Shown here: positions 18,308 to 27,997 of the stretch, in pieces | Position numbering within the stretch: position 1 is the stretch's first letter | Layout: each line of letters begins with the position of its first letter | Origin: Actinotalea sp. JY-7876 | GTDB taxonomy: Bacteria > Actinomycetota > Actinomycetes > Actinomycetales > Cellulomonadaceae | NCBI RefSeq assembly: GCF_014042015.1 | Contig: NZ_CP059493.1 | Location: 3,348,001-3,412,000 of the forward strand | DNA length: 64,000 bases | Reading direction: 5' to 3' | The notes under the pieces: model-generated | What the model was told of the DNA's origin: nothing | The model's database searches: none | The model's input: the letters and a program-made list of their open reading frames with translations, nothing else | Translations under genes and position numbers: made by a program

Positions 18308-18707
18308 CTGCGGGGCCGCCCTCGCGCTCGTCCTGCTGCTCCTCGCGGCTCGCCTGCGCCTGGGCGGCCTCCATGTCACGCGTCAGCTCGTCCACGACGA
18401 GCATCTCGCTGCGCACCTTGCCGGTCCGGTAGCCCGCGCGCGAGAGCATGTGGGACGCGACCGGCGCCGTGAGCATCTGGAACAGCACGACCAGCACGAG
18501 CATCCAGATGATGTGCCCCGTCCGCAGGCGCAGGCCGAGCCCGAGCATGAGCAGCAGGAGTCCGAGCACCTGCGGCTTGGCCGCCGTGTGCATGCGCGCC
18601 AGCAGATCCGGGAAGCGGACGACGCCGACGCCGGCCGAGAACGCGAGCAGCGAGCCACCCAGCAGGCAGAGCCACGCGACGACGTCGAGCACGGTCTCCC
18701 AGCTCAT
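18297..18707 (-). CDS. mnhG: Mrp antiporter subunit G
   Basis: A 136-residue membrane subunit, last in the Mrp operon. Three hydrophobic segments occupy the first ~85 residues, including the family signature GVVRFPDLLARMHTAAKPQVLG. A charged tail of ~45 residues (Glu/Gln/Arg-rich) follows. Start overlaps the mnhF stop by four bases. Mrp complexes exchange Na+ for H+ and support alkaline or salt tolerance. Confidence 0.92.
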   Translation of the reverse strand: MSWETVLDVVAWLCLLGGSLLAFSAGVGVVRFPDLLARMHTAAKPQVLGLLLLMLGLGLRLRTGHIIWMLVLVVLFQMLTAPVASHMLSRAGYRTGKVRSEMLVVDELTRDMEAAQAQASREEQQDEREGGPAVSG

Positions 18708-19093
18708 GACACCTCCCCCTTCGCGCGGCCGCCGCGGTGCTCCTCGTCGCTGCTCTCGCGTTCCGCACGCTCGGCCTCGATGCGCTCGTTCTCGAGCGCC
18801 GCGAGCTCCTCGCGCGTGAGGATGCGGCCCTCGCCCTCGGTCTCGACGGCGGCGAAGCGCGCGACCGTGACCGAGGCGAGGAACCCGACCAGCGACAGCA
18901 CGACGAGGATCGGCACGGTGTCGACCCGCCGCGACCACGCCGCCTCGAGCGCGATGCCCCCGACGAGGGCGCCGGTGAGGATGTCGAGCGCGACCGTGCG
19001 GTCGAGCATGCTCGGGCCCTTCTCGGCCCGGATGAGGGCGAGCACCGCGGCCGAGCCCAGGAGGGCGCCGCACACCAGCACGACGACGGTCAT
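18704..19093 (-). CDS. mnhF: Mrp antiporter subunit F
   Basis: A 129-residue subunit. Three transmembrane helices lie within the first ~85 residues, with the conserved EKGPSMLDRTVALDILT. An acidic, Glu/Arg-rich cytoplasmic tail of ~45 residues is longer than the tail of the usual ~90-residue MnhF. It overlaps mnhE and mnhG by four bases on each side. Confidence 0.92.
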   Translation of the reverse strand: MTVVVLVCGALLGSAAVLALIRAEKGPSMLDRTVALDILTGALVGGIALEAAWSRRVDTVPILVVLSLVGFLASVTVARFAAVETEGEGRILTREELAALENERIEAERAERESSDEEHRGGRAKGEVS

Positions 19094-19689
19094 CGCGCAC
19101 CCCCGCTCGACGCGCCCGACGCGACGGCCGGGGTGTCCTCGGGGCGCCGGCGCAGACCGACCTGCGCCAGCTCCTCGTCCGACGCCAGCGCGCGCAGGAT
19201 GCGCTCCTCCTGGTCCAGGACGTGCTGGCGGGCGGCGTCCACACCGTGCGCCATGTCGACGTCCAGCACGTGCACGTAGAGCATCCCGGTCGTGCGGTGG
19301 GCCTCGACGACGACGGACCCGGGCACCAGCGAGCAGAACTGCGCCGTGAGCGTGAGGTAGAGGTCCGAGTGGGAGCGCAGCTGGACGGCGATGACGGCGC
19401 TGCGCGGGGTCCGGCGCGGATCCAGGGCCAGCAGGGTGACCTGGGTGCTGGCGACCACGAGGTCGACCGCGAACCGGTAGAGCAGGTAGGCCAGCGCCCC
19501 GGGATGGACGCGCCCGTGGAAGTCGATCACCGGCATGCGCAGCAGCCGCACGACGACGACCGCGATGACGATGCCGGACAGCACGTTGGCGATGCTCAGG
19601 TCTCCCCAGAGCAGCACCCAGATGACCGTCAGCCAGGCGACGGCGAGGAGGGGGAAGCCGAGCGAGCGGCGGCGCGGGTGCAGGCTCAT
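19090..19689 (-). CDS. mnhE: Mrp antiporter subunit E
   Basis: A 199-residue subunit with two or three hydrophobic segments near the N-terminus (FPLLAVAWLTVIWVLLWG) and a cytoplasmic region bearing the family sequence LTLTAQFCSLVPGSVVVE and LYVHVLDVD. The C-terminal ~45 residues extend past the usual family length. Start overlaps the mnhD stop. Confidence 0.92.
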   Translation of the reverse strand: MSLHPRRRSLGFPLLAVAWLTVIWVLLWGDLSIANVLSGIVIAVVVVRLLRMPVIDFHGRVHPGALAYLLYRFAVDLVVASTQVTLLALDPRRTPRSAVIAVQLRSHSDLYLTLTAQFCSLVPGSVVVEAHRTTGMLYVHVLDVDMAHGVDAARQHVLDQEERILRALASDEELAQVGLRRRPEDTPAVASGASSGGAR

Positions 19690-21239
19690 CCCTCGGCCTC
19701 CTCCGTCACGTCGGCCGACTGGCCCTCGCCCCGCGAGCCGTCCGGCAGGACCGCGGTGATGTACTGGTCGCGGTCGCGCAGGGTCAGCGAGGCACGCTCG
19801 GTGTAGGCGAAGAGCGGCCCGGCGACGACGGTGAGGGTGAGGCCGAGCGCGACGAGCGCGCCCGCGGGGCCGAGCATGCCGCCGGGCAGGCGAGCGGCCG
19901 GCGGCTCCACGGGCGGCGTCTGCCAGAACGCCTTGTTCCACGCCTTGACGATGGCGTACAGGGTCAGCAGCGAGGTGACGACGGCGCCGGCGACCAGCGC
20001 CCACGCCAACGGCGTGCCCACGGCGGCGCCCGCCTGGAGCAGACCTGCCTTGCCGAGGAAGCCCGACAGCGGCGGGATCCCCGCGAGGTTCATGGCGGGG
20101 ATGAAGAACAGGACGGCGAGCACCGGCGCGAGCTTGGCGAGCCCGCCCAGGTCGTCGAGCGACGTCGACCCGCCGCGGCGCTCCACCAGGCCGACCACCA
20201 GGAACAGCGCGGTCTGGACGGTGATGTGGTGCGCGACGTAGAAGATCGCCGACGCGAGGCCCTGCTCCGACGACAGCGCGATGCCGAAGATCATGTAGCC
20301 GATGTGGCTGACCAGCGTGAACGACACGAGTCGCTTGATGTCGTTCTGCGCGACGGCGCCCAGGATGCCCACGACCATGGTCAGCAGCGCGACCCACATC
20401 AGCAGGTCGTCGACCCGGCCGTCGGGGAACAGCAGCGTCTGGGTCCGGATCACCGCGTAGACGCCGACCTTGGTGAGCAGGCCCGCGAAGACGGCGGTCA
20501 CGGGCGCGGGCGCGGTCGGGTAGGAGTCGGGCAGCCAGGCCGAGAGCGGGAACACCGCGGCCTTGATCCCGAAGGCGAGCAGCAGGAGCAGCTGCAGCGC
20601 GAGCGAGACGGTGGGGTCCACCTCCGGCAGCCGCTCGGCGAGCTGCGCCATGTTCACGGTGCCCGTCGCCGCGTACACCAGCGCGATCGCGAGCAGGAAG
20701 ATGACCGACGAGGTGAGCGAGACGACGACGTAGATCGTGCCCGCCCGGATGCGCTCGCCCGTCCCACCCAGGGTGATGAGCACGTACGACGCCGCGAGCA
20801 GGATCTCGAAGCCGACGTACAGGTTGAACAGGTCGCCGGAGAGGAACGCGTTCGCGACCCCCGCGGTCAGGACCAGGTACGTCGGGTGGAAGATCGCGAT
20901 CGGCGTCTCGGCGTCGCCGTCCTCGACGCCCTGGGCGAGCGAGTACAGCAGGACGCACAGGGTCACCGCCGACGAGACGGTGAGCATGAGCGCGGAGAGC
21001 CGGTCGGCGACCAGGTCGATGCCCACGGGCGCCGCCCAGCCACCGACGTCGAGCACCAGCGGGCCCTGGTCGGCGGCCACCAGGAGGACGACCGAGGAGG
21101 CGAGGACGAGCGAGAGCACGATGACGCTGATGACGCCCTGGGCGCGCCCGTGCCTCCACAGCGCGAGGGCGAGGCCGGCGCCGAAGAGGGGCAGCACGAC
21201 GGGCAGCGGCACCACCCAGGTCAGGTCGCTGAGGTTCAC
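19686..21239 (-). CDS. mnhD: Mrp antiporter subunit D
   Basis: A 517-residue proton-pumping subunit homologous to complex I NuoL/M/N, with about fourteen transmembrane helices. The core motif TKVGVYAVIRTQTLLFP and the discontinuous-helix region around KAAVFPLSAWLPDSYPTAPAPVTAVFAGLLTK carry the lysines used for proton transfer. GTG start, overlapping the mnhC stop by four bases. Confidence 0.93.
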   Translation of the reverse strand: MNLSDLTWVVPLPVVLPLFGAGLALALWRHGRAQGVISVIVLSLVLASSVVLLVAADQGPLVLDVGGWAAPVGIDLVADRLSALMLTVSSAVTLCVLLYSLAQGVEDGDAETPIAIFHPTYLVLTAGVANAFLSGDLFNLYVGFEILLAASYVLITLGGTGERIRAGTIYVVVSLTSSVIFLLAIALVYAATGTVNMAQLAERLPEVDPTVSLALQLLLLLAFGIKAAVFPLSAWLPDSYPTAPAPVTAVFAGLLTKVGVYAVIRTQTLLFPDGRVDDLLMWVALLTMVVGILGAVAQNDIKRLVSFTLVSHIGYMIFGIALSSEQGLASAIFYVAHHITVQTALFLVVGLVERRGGSTSLDDLGGLAKLAPVLAVLFFIPAMNLAGIPPLSGFLGKAGLLQAGAAVGTPLAWALVAGAVVTSLLTLYAIVKAWNKAFWQTPPVEPPAARLPGGMLGPAGALVALGLTLTVVAGPLFAYTERASLTLRDRDQYITAVLPDGSRGEGQSADVTEEAEG

Positions 21240-21784
21240 GCGTCACCCCCGCGGTCGCGCCGGCCGGACGCGGCCTCGTCGAGCGTCGCGTGCATCGGCG
21301 CGCCGTCGCCGTCGATGCCCTGGTCCACCGGTCCGGTCTCGTCGCGCACGGACTCCGCATCCTCGTCGAGGGTGGTGGTGACGTCGGCGTCGGCGTCGGC
21401 GTAGGCCGCCTGGTCCGCGGCCGCGCGCCGGGCGATCCGGCGGTCCTCCAGGTCGTCCTGGACCTCGTCGTGCCGGTTGAGCTGCCAGGACCGGTACGCC
21501 ATCGCCAGCAGGAAGGCGGTCATGCCCAGGGTGATGACGATCGCGGTCAGCACCATCGCCTGGGGCAGCGGGTCGCTCATCTCGCCCTCGGGCGTGAGCC
21601 CGATGATCGGGGCGCCGCCCGCACGGCCGCCCGCCACCAGGAAGAGGAGGTTGACGCCGTTGCCCAGGATGATCACGCCGAGCAGCACGCGGGTCAGGCT
21701 CCGCTCGAGCAGCAGGTAGACGCCCACCGTCACGAGGACGACGATCGTGGCGACGAGAGCGAGGCTCGGGGACATCTCGATCAT
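21236..21784 (-). CDS. mnhC: Mrp antiporter subunit C
   Basis: A 182-residue NuoK-like subunit. Three transmembrane helices within the first ~110 residues contain GVYLLLERSLTRVLLGVIILGNGVNLLFL and DPLPQAMVLTAIVITLG, both standard for MnhC. A Asp/Glu-rich tail of ~65 residues follows, absent from the ~113-residue textbook protein. ATG chosen at 21784 because GGGAGGAC stands just upstream; it overlaps the mnhA stop. Confidence 0.92.
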   Translation of the reverse strand: MIEMSPSLALVATIVVLVTVGVYLLLERSLTRVLLGVIILGNGVNLLFLVAGGRAGGAPIIGLTPEGEMSDPLPQAMVLTAIVITLGMTAFLLAMAYRSWQLNRHDEVQDDLEDRRIARRAAADQAAYADADADVTTTLDEDAESVRDETGPVDQGIDGDGAPMHATLDEAASGRRDRGGDA

Positions 21785-24700
21785 GAGGGTCCTCCCGCGT
21801 CGGACGTGCCGGAGCCCCGCGCGGACCCTGCCGCCGCCGCGACGCCGGGGTCGTCGGTCGCCTGCGGAGCCACGGGGAGCTCGTCCGAGACCTCCGCCGT
21901 GCCGGCCTCCTCGCCGTGCCGGTCGATCTCGGCCCCGAGGCTGCGCAGGATGTCGAGCATCAGCCCGATCACCACGAGGAACACGCCGAAGTCGAAGAAG
22001 AGCGACGTCACGAGCTTGACGTGGCCGAGCAGCGGCAGGTCCATCTCGATGATCACGCTCTGCAGGACCGAGCCGCCGGCGAGGATCGCGACCAGACCGA
22101 CGCCGGCCGACAGGAACAGCCCGGTGCCGAGGAGCAGGCCGGGGTGGACGGGTGCGGCCTCGCCCAGCTCGTACCGGCCGCCCGCGAGGTACCGCACGAT
22201 GAGGGCGATCCCGACGACGAGGCCGGCCGCGAAGCCGCCGCCCGGCGCGTTGTGGCCCGAGAAGAGCAGGAAGACCGCGAAGACGATCATCGAGTGGAAG
22301 AGCAGCCGGGTCGTGATCTCGAGGATCACCGACCGGCGCTGGGGCGCGAGCGTGCTGCCCCCGCGCAGCCACTCCCGCTGGCGACCCTCGCCGAGCGCTG
22401 GCGCGCGCGGACCGCGATGACGCCGCTGCCCGCCCGGCTCGTCGCCCGCGAGCACGTCGCCGTCGTCACCGTCGGCGGAGGCGGGGTCCGTGACCCGCGC
22501 ACGCGCCCCGGCGGCGGGGCCGCGCAACGCGCTCATCGGGTCGCCCGCCTGGGCCCACACGGAGCTGTCCTCGTCCAGGTCGCGGGTGCGCAGCACCTCG
22601 CCGCTGCGCCGGCTGAGGAAGATCAGCGAGGCGACGCCGGTCGCGGCGACCAGGAGCACCGAGATCTCGCCCATGGTGTCCCAGGCGCGGATGTCCACGA
22701 GCGTCACGTTGACGATGTTCTTGCCGCCGCCGTAGACGTAGGCCTCCTCGGCGAAGTCCGTCGAGACCGGGGCGTCGACCCGCGCGTTGGGCACGATGAG
22801 CGCGAGCGCACCGACCGTCAGGCCGACGGCCGCGCCGATGGCGAGCCGGACCCACCGGCTGCCCGCCAGCGGGCGCACCGAGAAGTACGCGGGGAGCCGC
22901 CGCAGCACGAGGACGAAGACGACGAGCGTGATCGTCTCCACGAGGATCTGCGTCAGCGCGAGGTCCGGCGCCCCGTGCAGCACGAAGATCGCCGCGACGC
23001 CGTAGCCGCTGACGCCCGCGAGGACGACCGCCTTGAGCCGGCGTCGGGCGCGGGCCGCGAGGACGGCCGCGACGGCGGCGAGCCCGCCCGCGAGCAGCTG
23101 CACGGGCGTGTCCCAGGCGCGGACCTGGAGGTCCGCGAACGCGGGACCGTTGCCCATGGCGCTCCAGGCGAGCGCGACGAACACGACGAAGATCGTGCCC
23201 AGGTACAGCGGCAGCGAACCACGCTGGGTGAGGGCGGTGACGTCCGCGGCGAGGTCGTCGAGACGGCGCATGGTGCGGCGGTAGACGCCGTCGGCCTCGA
23301 GCGGCACGCTGACCCGCGCCTGCGCGCGCTCCACGGCCGCCCGGCACCAGAACAGCAGCACGCCGGCGACCAGGACCAGGACCGTGAGCCCGAGCGCGGG
23401 CGTCAGCCCGGCCCACAGCGCCAGGTGCCCCGGCTCGCCCGGGAGCGTGTCCGCGTAGGGGCTCAGCAGCTCCTCGCCGACGGTGGGTACCAGCGCCGCA
23501 ACGAGGCCGAGGAGGGCCAGCAGCGCGGCGGGGACCACCAGGACGAGCGACGGCTGGCTGACCGCGACCGGCTCCTCGGCGCCCCGCCCGGCCCGGGCCT
23601 CCGTGCCGCGCTTGTCGACGGCGTCGTCCAGCACGTCGTCGACGCCCTCCTTGCGCGCGAACGCGCCCCACCAGAACCGCAGGCCGTAGGCCACGGTCAG
23701 GGTGGACCCGACGACCATCGCGACGAGCACGAGGAGCCCGGGCAGGGTGCCGACGTCGTGCAGGAGCGCCTCGAGCGCCGCCTCCTTGGCGACGTAGCCG
23801 GCGAACGGCGGCAGGCCGATCATCGACGCCGTGGCGAGCGCGCCGGCCGCGGCGGTGAGCGGGAGCTTGCGGCCCACCCCGGAGAGCCGGCGCAGGTCAC
23901 GCGTGCCGGTGGCGGCGTCGACGACGCCGACCGTGAGGAACAGCGACGCCTTGAACATGGCGTGGGCGCCGAGCATCGCGATGCCCGCGAGCGCGGCGGC
24001 GCGCGAGCCGGACCCGACGAGCATGACCAGCAGGCCGAGCTGGCTCACGGTGCCGAAGGCGAGGACCAGCTTGAGGTCGTACTGGCGCAGCGCGCGGTAG
24101 CCGCCGTGGACCAGCGTCCACGCGCCGAGTCCCAGCACCACGACCTGCCACGCCGCCAGGTCGGCGAATCCGGGGGCGAACCGCGCGACGAGGTACACGC
24201 CGGCCTTGACCATCGCGGCGGCGTGCAGGTAGGCCGAGACGGGCGTCGGCGCGGCCATGGCCGACGGCAGCCAGAAGTGCAGGGGCACGAGCGCGGACTT
24301 GCTCACGGCCCCCGCGAGCAGCAGCACGACGGCGACCGTGACGCCGGCGCCCGACGGCGGGTCCGCGATGACCTCCGACATCCGGTAGGTGCCCGCGTGC
24401 TCGCCGAGGATCACCAGCCCCACGAGCATCGCGAGGCCGCCCGCGGTCGTGAGGATGATGGCCTGCATCGCCGCGCGGCGGGACGCCTTGCGGTCGGCGT
24501 AGTGGCCGATCAGCAGGTAGGAGAAGACGGTCGTGAGCTCCCAGAACGTGTACAGGAGCAGCATGTCGTCGGTCGTGACGAGGCCCAGCATCGAGCCGGC
24601 GAAGGCGACGAGGACCCCGCCGAACCGGCCGAGGCCCGACGCGGACCGCGAGAAGTAGGCCGACGAGTACACGAGCACGAGCGCCCCGACGCCGCCCACG

Positions 24701-24945
24701 AGCAGCACCATGAGCCACGACAGCGTGTCGAGGCGGAACGCCAGCTCCATCCCGATGGACGGGACCCACTCGACGATCTCGACGGGGCCGTCCCCGGCCA
24801 TGACGGCGCTCGTCTGGCTGAGCGCCCACGCGGCGGCCGAGGCCGGCGCGAGGGCCAGGATCAGGAACGCGCGGCGTCCGAGGAGGCGGCAGAGTGCGGG
24901 CGCGACGAGGGCCACCAGGAGGTGAACCGCGAGCAGCAGCAGCAC
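21781..24945 (-). CDS. mnhA: Mrp antiporter fused subunits A and B
   Basis: A 1054-residue protein. The first ~500 residues are the NuoL-like pump (DTLSWLMVLLVGGVGALVLVYSSAYF, HAAAMVKAGVYLVAR), then the MnhA C-terminal part with the HGAPDLALTQILVETITL motif near residue 660, and finally an MnhB domain (about 880-1000: HNAPGGGFAAGLVVGIALIVRYLAGG). An Arg/Asp-rich linker joins the last two. A and B are therefore one polypeptide. The GTG at 24945 is preferred over upstream starts because GGAG lies five to six bases before it and the first helix follows at once. Confidence 0.92.
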   Translation of the reverse strand: MLLLLAVHLLVALVAPALCRLLGRRAFLILALAPASAAAWALSQTSAVMAGDGPVEIVEWVPSIGMELAFRLDTLSWLMVLLVGGVGALVLVYSSAYFSRSASGLGRFGGVLVAFAGSMLGLVTTDDMLLLYTFWELTTVFSYLLIGHYADRKASRRAAMQAIILTTAGGLAMLVGLVILGEHAGTYRMSEVIADPPSGAGVTVAVVLLLAGAVSKSALVPLHFWLPSAMAAPTPVSAYLHAAAMVKAGVYLVARFAPGFADLAAWQVVVLGLGAWTLVHGGYRALRQYDLKLVLAFGTVSQLGLLVMLVGSGSRAAALAGIAMLGAHAMFKASLFLTVGVVDAATGTRDLRRLSGVGRKLPLTAAAGALATASMIGLPPFAGYVAKEAALEALLHDVGTLPGLLVLVAMVVGSTLTVAYGLRFWWGAFARKEGVDDVLDDAVDKRGTEARAGRGAEEPVAVSQPSLVLVVPAALLALLGLVAALVPTVGEELLSPYADTLPGEPGHLALWAGLTPALGLTVLVLVAGVLLFWCRAAVERAQARVSVPLEADGVYRRTMRRLDDLAADVTALTQRGSLPLYLGTIFVVFVALAWSAMGNGPAFADLQVRAWDTPVQLLAGGLAAVAAVLAARARRRLKAVVLAGVSGYGVAAIFVLHGAPDLALTQILVETITLVVFVLVLRRLPAYFSVRPLAGSRWVRLAIGAAVGLTVGALALIVPNARVDAPVSTDFAEEAYVYGGGKNIVNVTLVDIRAWDTMGEISVLLVAATGVASLIFLSRRSGEVLRTRDLDEDSSVWAQAGDPMSALRGPAAGARARVTDPASADGDDGDVLAGDEPGGQRRHRGPRAPALGEGRQREWLRGGSTLAPQRRSVILEITTRLLFHSMIVFAVFLLFSGHNAPGGGFAAGLVVGIALIVRYLAGGRYELGEAAPVHPGLLLGTGLFLSAGVGLVAILAGGSVLQSVIIEMDLPLLGHVKLVTSLFFDFGVFLVVIGLMLDILRSLGAEIDRHGEEAGTAEVSDELPVAPQATDDPGVAAAAGSARGSGTSDAGGPS

Positions 24946-25234
24946 GTCCGCTCCGTCCTGTTGGGCGGTGGTCGGTCGGTCGGCGGCCCGGCGCGCTCGC
25001 CGAGGGTGCGGCGGCACGGGGCCAGGGTCAGGCTGAGAAGGGTGGCGGTGAGCCCCGCCGGCCCCCGGGCGCCGTCGCAGCACCCCGGGGGTCCAAGTCT
25101 ACCGGCTGCGATGCGGTGACCTTCACCGTGCGGTCATGCCCGGGTCAAGCCATGGCCGCGCTGCTCCGGACCGGCGGGCGGCGGCCCGGGCGCCGGTCAC
25201 GAGCCCGCCGCGACCGACCGGCTAGCGTGACAGG
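24946..25234. other. Divergent promoter interval between mnhA and the Fe-S protein gene
   Basis: On the minus strand a TAGACT -10 box lies at 25101-25096, giving mnhA a leader of about 145 bases. On the plus strand TAGCGT at 25223-25228 ends six bases before the GTG of the Fe-S gene, suggesting a leaderless transcript. No riboswitch fold is recognisable in the mnh leader. Confidence 0.5.
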
Positions 25235-27610
25235 GTGCCCGCGCTGCAGCTCACCGCCCTGGTCATCGCCCTGGCCGCGACCGTCGTCGGGGTCTGGACG
25301 TTCGCCCTCGGCGTCCGCGCGATCGTGCGCACGCTGCGCCGGGGCGGGCCGGCGGCGGGCCGCACCGACCACCCCGTGCGACGGACCTGGCTGGTGGCGA
25401 AGGAGCTGGTCGGCCACGGCCGGTTCCAGCACCGGCCGTTCGTCCGCGTCGCGCACTGGGCCGTCATGGTCAGCTTCCCGCTGCTCTTCCTCACGCTCGT
25501 CCAGGCCTACGGCCAGCTCGTCGACCCGCACTTCGCCGTCCCGCTGGTGGGGCGCCTGCTCCCGTTCGAGTGGCTGACCGAGGCGATCGCGTGGCTCTCG
25601 CTCGTCGGGATCGTGCTCCTCATCGCTGTGCGCCAGCGCGAGCACCCGCGACGCGGTCGGGCCGCGCGGCCGTCGGCCGCGGTGTCGACGCCCGCCGGGG
25701 AGATGGCGCCGCCGGACGGGCGCGCCTCGCGGTTCTTCGGATCGAACTGGGCGCAGGCCTACGTCGTCGAGGGCGTCGTCCTGGGCGTGGTGGTGTGCGT
25801 GCTGCTGCTGCGCGGGCTCGAGTACGCGATGGCGGTGCAGGGCAGCACCCTCGGCTGGTTCGCCTACGCGCCGCTGTCGCAGGAGGTCCACGCGCCGGGC
25901 GCGGGGACCTACCCGGCGGCGCCCGGGTCGCTCGCGCACTTCCCGCTCACCGCCTGGTTCGGCCAGTGGTTCACCGGCTGGTCCCCGGCCGCCGTCGAGG
26001 CGGCGATCGTGGTCGTCGCGCTGCTGAAGATCCTCATCTCGATGAGCTGGATGGTGATCGTGGGCCGGCGGCCCGCGATGGGCGTCTCGTGGCACCGGTT
26101 CCTCGCGGTCGTCAACGTCTGGGCCCGCCGCGAGGTCGACGGTCGCCCGGCGCTCGGCGCGCTCCCGCCGCTCCGCGTCGGCGGCGAGGCCGTGGACCTC
26201 GAGAAGCTGGAGGACCTGCCCGACGACGTCCGGCTCGGCGTCGGGCAGGTCGAGGACTTCACCTGGAAGGGCCTGCTCGACTTCTCCACGTGCACCGAGT
26301 GCGGCCGCTGCCAGGAGCAGTGCCCGGCCTGGAACACGGGCAAGCCGCTCTCGCCCAAGCTCGTCGTCACGGCGCTGCGCGACCACGCGTACGCGACGGC
26401 GCCGTACCTGCGGGCCGCGGCGAACGCGTCGACGGAGCCGGCCGGGCACACCGCGACGACCGGGCACGTGCCGCTGCCGTGGGAGGGCGGGCCCGGACCG
26501 GCCGACGAGAGCCACGCCGGCGTCGACGTCCTGACGCTCGTGGGCGACGTCGTCGACCCGCAGGCGCTGTGGGACTGCACGATGTGCGGCGCGTGCGTCC
26601 AGCAGTGCCCCGTCGACATCGAGCACGTCGACCACATCGTCGACCTGCGCCGCAACCAGGTCCTCATGGAGTCCGCCTTCCCGGACGAGCTGGGGCCGAT
26701 GTTCACCAAGCTCGAGCGGCAGTCGAACCCGTGGGGGCTGCCCGCCCGCCAGCGGCTCGACTGGGCGAAGGGCCTCGACTTCCCGGTGCGCGTCATCGGC
26801 GTCGACGTCGAGGACGCGTCCGAGGTCGAGTACCTGTTCTGGGTCGGGTGCGCGGGCGCGTACGAGGACCGGGCCAAGAAGACGACGCGCGCGGTGGCCG
26901 AGCTGCTGCACCTCGCCGACGTCAGCTTCGCCGTGCTCGGCGACGGCGAGTCCTGCAGCGGCGACCCGGCGCGCCGCGCGGGCAACGAGTTCCTCTTCCA
27001 GATGCTGGCGCAGGCGAACGTCGAGGTGCTCACCGAGGCCAAGGCGCAGCGCATCGTCGTGACGTGCGCGCACTGCTTCAACACGATCGCGCGGGAGTAC
27101 CCGCAGCTCGGCGGGCGGTACGACGTCGTGCACCACACCGAGCTGCTCGACCGGCTCGTCGGCGAGGGCCGGCTCACCCCGGTGGCACGGCCCGGCGAGG
27201 CGCCGGCCGAGGACGTCGTGACGTACCACGACCCCTGCTACCTCGGGCGGCACAACCAGATCTACACGCCGCCGCGCGAGCTGCTCGGCGCGCTGCCCGG
27301 CGTGCGCCTGGCGGAGATGCCGCGGACGCGCGAGCGGTCGTTCTGCTGCGGCGGCGGCGGCGCGCGGGTGTGGATGGAGGAGACCACGGGCACGCGGATC
27401 GGCACCGACCGCGCCGCCGAGGCCATCGGGACGGGCGCGTCGGCGATCGCGACCGGGTGCCCCTTCTGCACGATCATGCTGACCGACGGCGTGGCCGCGG
27501 CCTCCGCCGCCACCGACGGCGCGGGGGGCACCGGTGGCGCCGCGCCGAAGCCAGAGGTGCTCGACGTCGCCCGCCTGCTCCTCGACGCGGTCCGCCCACC
27601 CCAGCCCTGA
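25235..27610 (+). CDS. Membrane-bound heterodisulfide-reductase-like Fe-S oxidoreductase
   Basis: A 791-residue protein. The first ~290 residues have about six transmembrane helices with histidines in them (RVAHWAVMVSF), resembling the NarI/DsrM cytochrome b fold. Then two [4Fe-4S] ferredoxin sites: CTECGRCQEQCP near residue 352 and CTMCGACVQQCPVD near 450. The C-terminal part has two CCG domains (HDPCYLGRHN and RSFCCGGGGARVW), as in HdrD and GlpC. It likely passes electrons between quinone and a soluble partner, perhaps an electron-transfer flavoprotein. It is common in actinobacteria, but its partner is not in this window. Confidence 0.87.
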   Translation: MPALQLTALVIALAATVVGVWTFALGVRAIVRTLRRGGPAAGRTDHPVRRTWLVAKELVGHGRFQHRPFVRVAHWAVMVSFPLLFLTLVQAYGQLVDPHFAVPLVGRLLPFEWLTEAIAWLSLVGIVLLIAVRQREHPRRGRAARPSAAVSTPAGEMAPPDGRASRFFGSNWAQAYVVEGVVLGVVVCVLLLRGLEYAMAVQGSTLGWFAYAPLSQEVHAPGAGTYPAAPGSLAHFPLTAWFGQWFTGWSPAAVEAAIVVVALLKILISMSWMVIVGRRPAMGVSWHRFLAVVNVWARREVDGRPALGALPPLRVGGEAVDLEKLEDLPDDVRLGVGQVEDFTWKGLLDFSTCTECGRCQEQCPAWNTGKPLSPKLVVTALRDHAYATAPYLRAAANASTEPAGHTATTGHVPLPWEGGPGPADESHAGVDVLTLVGDVVDPQALWDCTMCGACVQQCPVDIEHVDHIVDLRRNQVLMESAFPDELGPMFTKLERQSNPWGLPARQRLDWAKGLDFPVRVIGVDVEDASEVEYLFWVGCAGAYEDRAKKTTRAVAELLHLADVSFAVLGDGESCSGDPARRAGNEFLFQMLAQANVEVLTEAKAQRIVVTCAHCFNTIAREYPQLGGRYDVVHHTELLDRLVGEGRLTPVARPGEAPAEDVVTYHDPCYLGRHNQIYTPPRELLGALPGVRLAEMPRTRERSFCCGGGGARVWMEETTGTRIGTDRAAEAIGTGASAIATGCPFCTIMLTDGVAAASAATDGAGGTGGAAPKPEVLDVARLLLDAVRPPQP

Positions 27611-27830
27611 GGCGGTCCCCCGGCGCGCAGTCCGCGCCGCTACCCCTACCCCCGCCCGCCCGCTCCGGCACCCACCCCGGTCGCCGCCCGCTCCGGCACC
27701 CACCCAGCCGCCCAGATGTTCGCGTCCGCACAACCGCACACCTGGCCACGTTCCGTACCCCTCCACCCGCACGCATGCGCGCGTCCGAGCGTCTGCGCAC
27801 CCGGCCGCGCTCCTCCCTCCCGCCGCACGG

Positions 27831-27907
27831 ATGTTCGCGTCCGCGCAACCGCACACCTGGCCACGTTCCTTACGCCTCCAGCTGCGCGGATGCGCGGACG
27901 CGAACAT
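27831..27907. repeat. 77-base element with 13-base terminal inverted repeats
   Basis: ATGTTCGCGTCCG at 27831-27843 is matched by CGGACGCGAACAT at 27895-27907. A diverged copy starts at 27716 with the same first 39 or so bases except one change, but its 3' arm is degenerate. No coding capacity. Confidence 0.7.
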
Positions 27908-27921
27908 CTGGCCGCGGCGAG

Positions 27922-27997
27922 GCGGAGCGGGGTGGGTGACGCGGAGCGGGGTGGGTGCCGCGGAGCGGGGTGGGTGCCGCGGAGCGGGGCCGGGAGC
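27922..27997 (+). repeat. Four tandem 19-base units
   Basis: Units start at 27922, 27941, 27960 and 27979; the second and third are identical, the first differs at one base and the fourth diverges in its last half. Confidence 0.8.

Noticed and set aside
24946-25083. Extended start for mnhA
   Set aside because: The additional 46 residues are Arg/Pro-rich and the GTG at 24945 has a good ribosome binding site.
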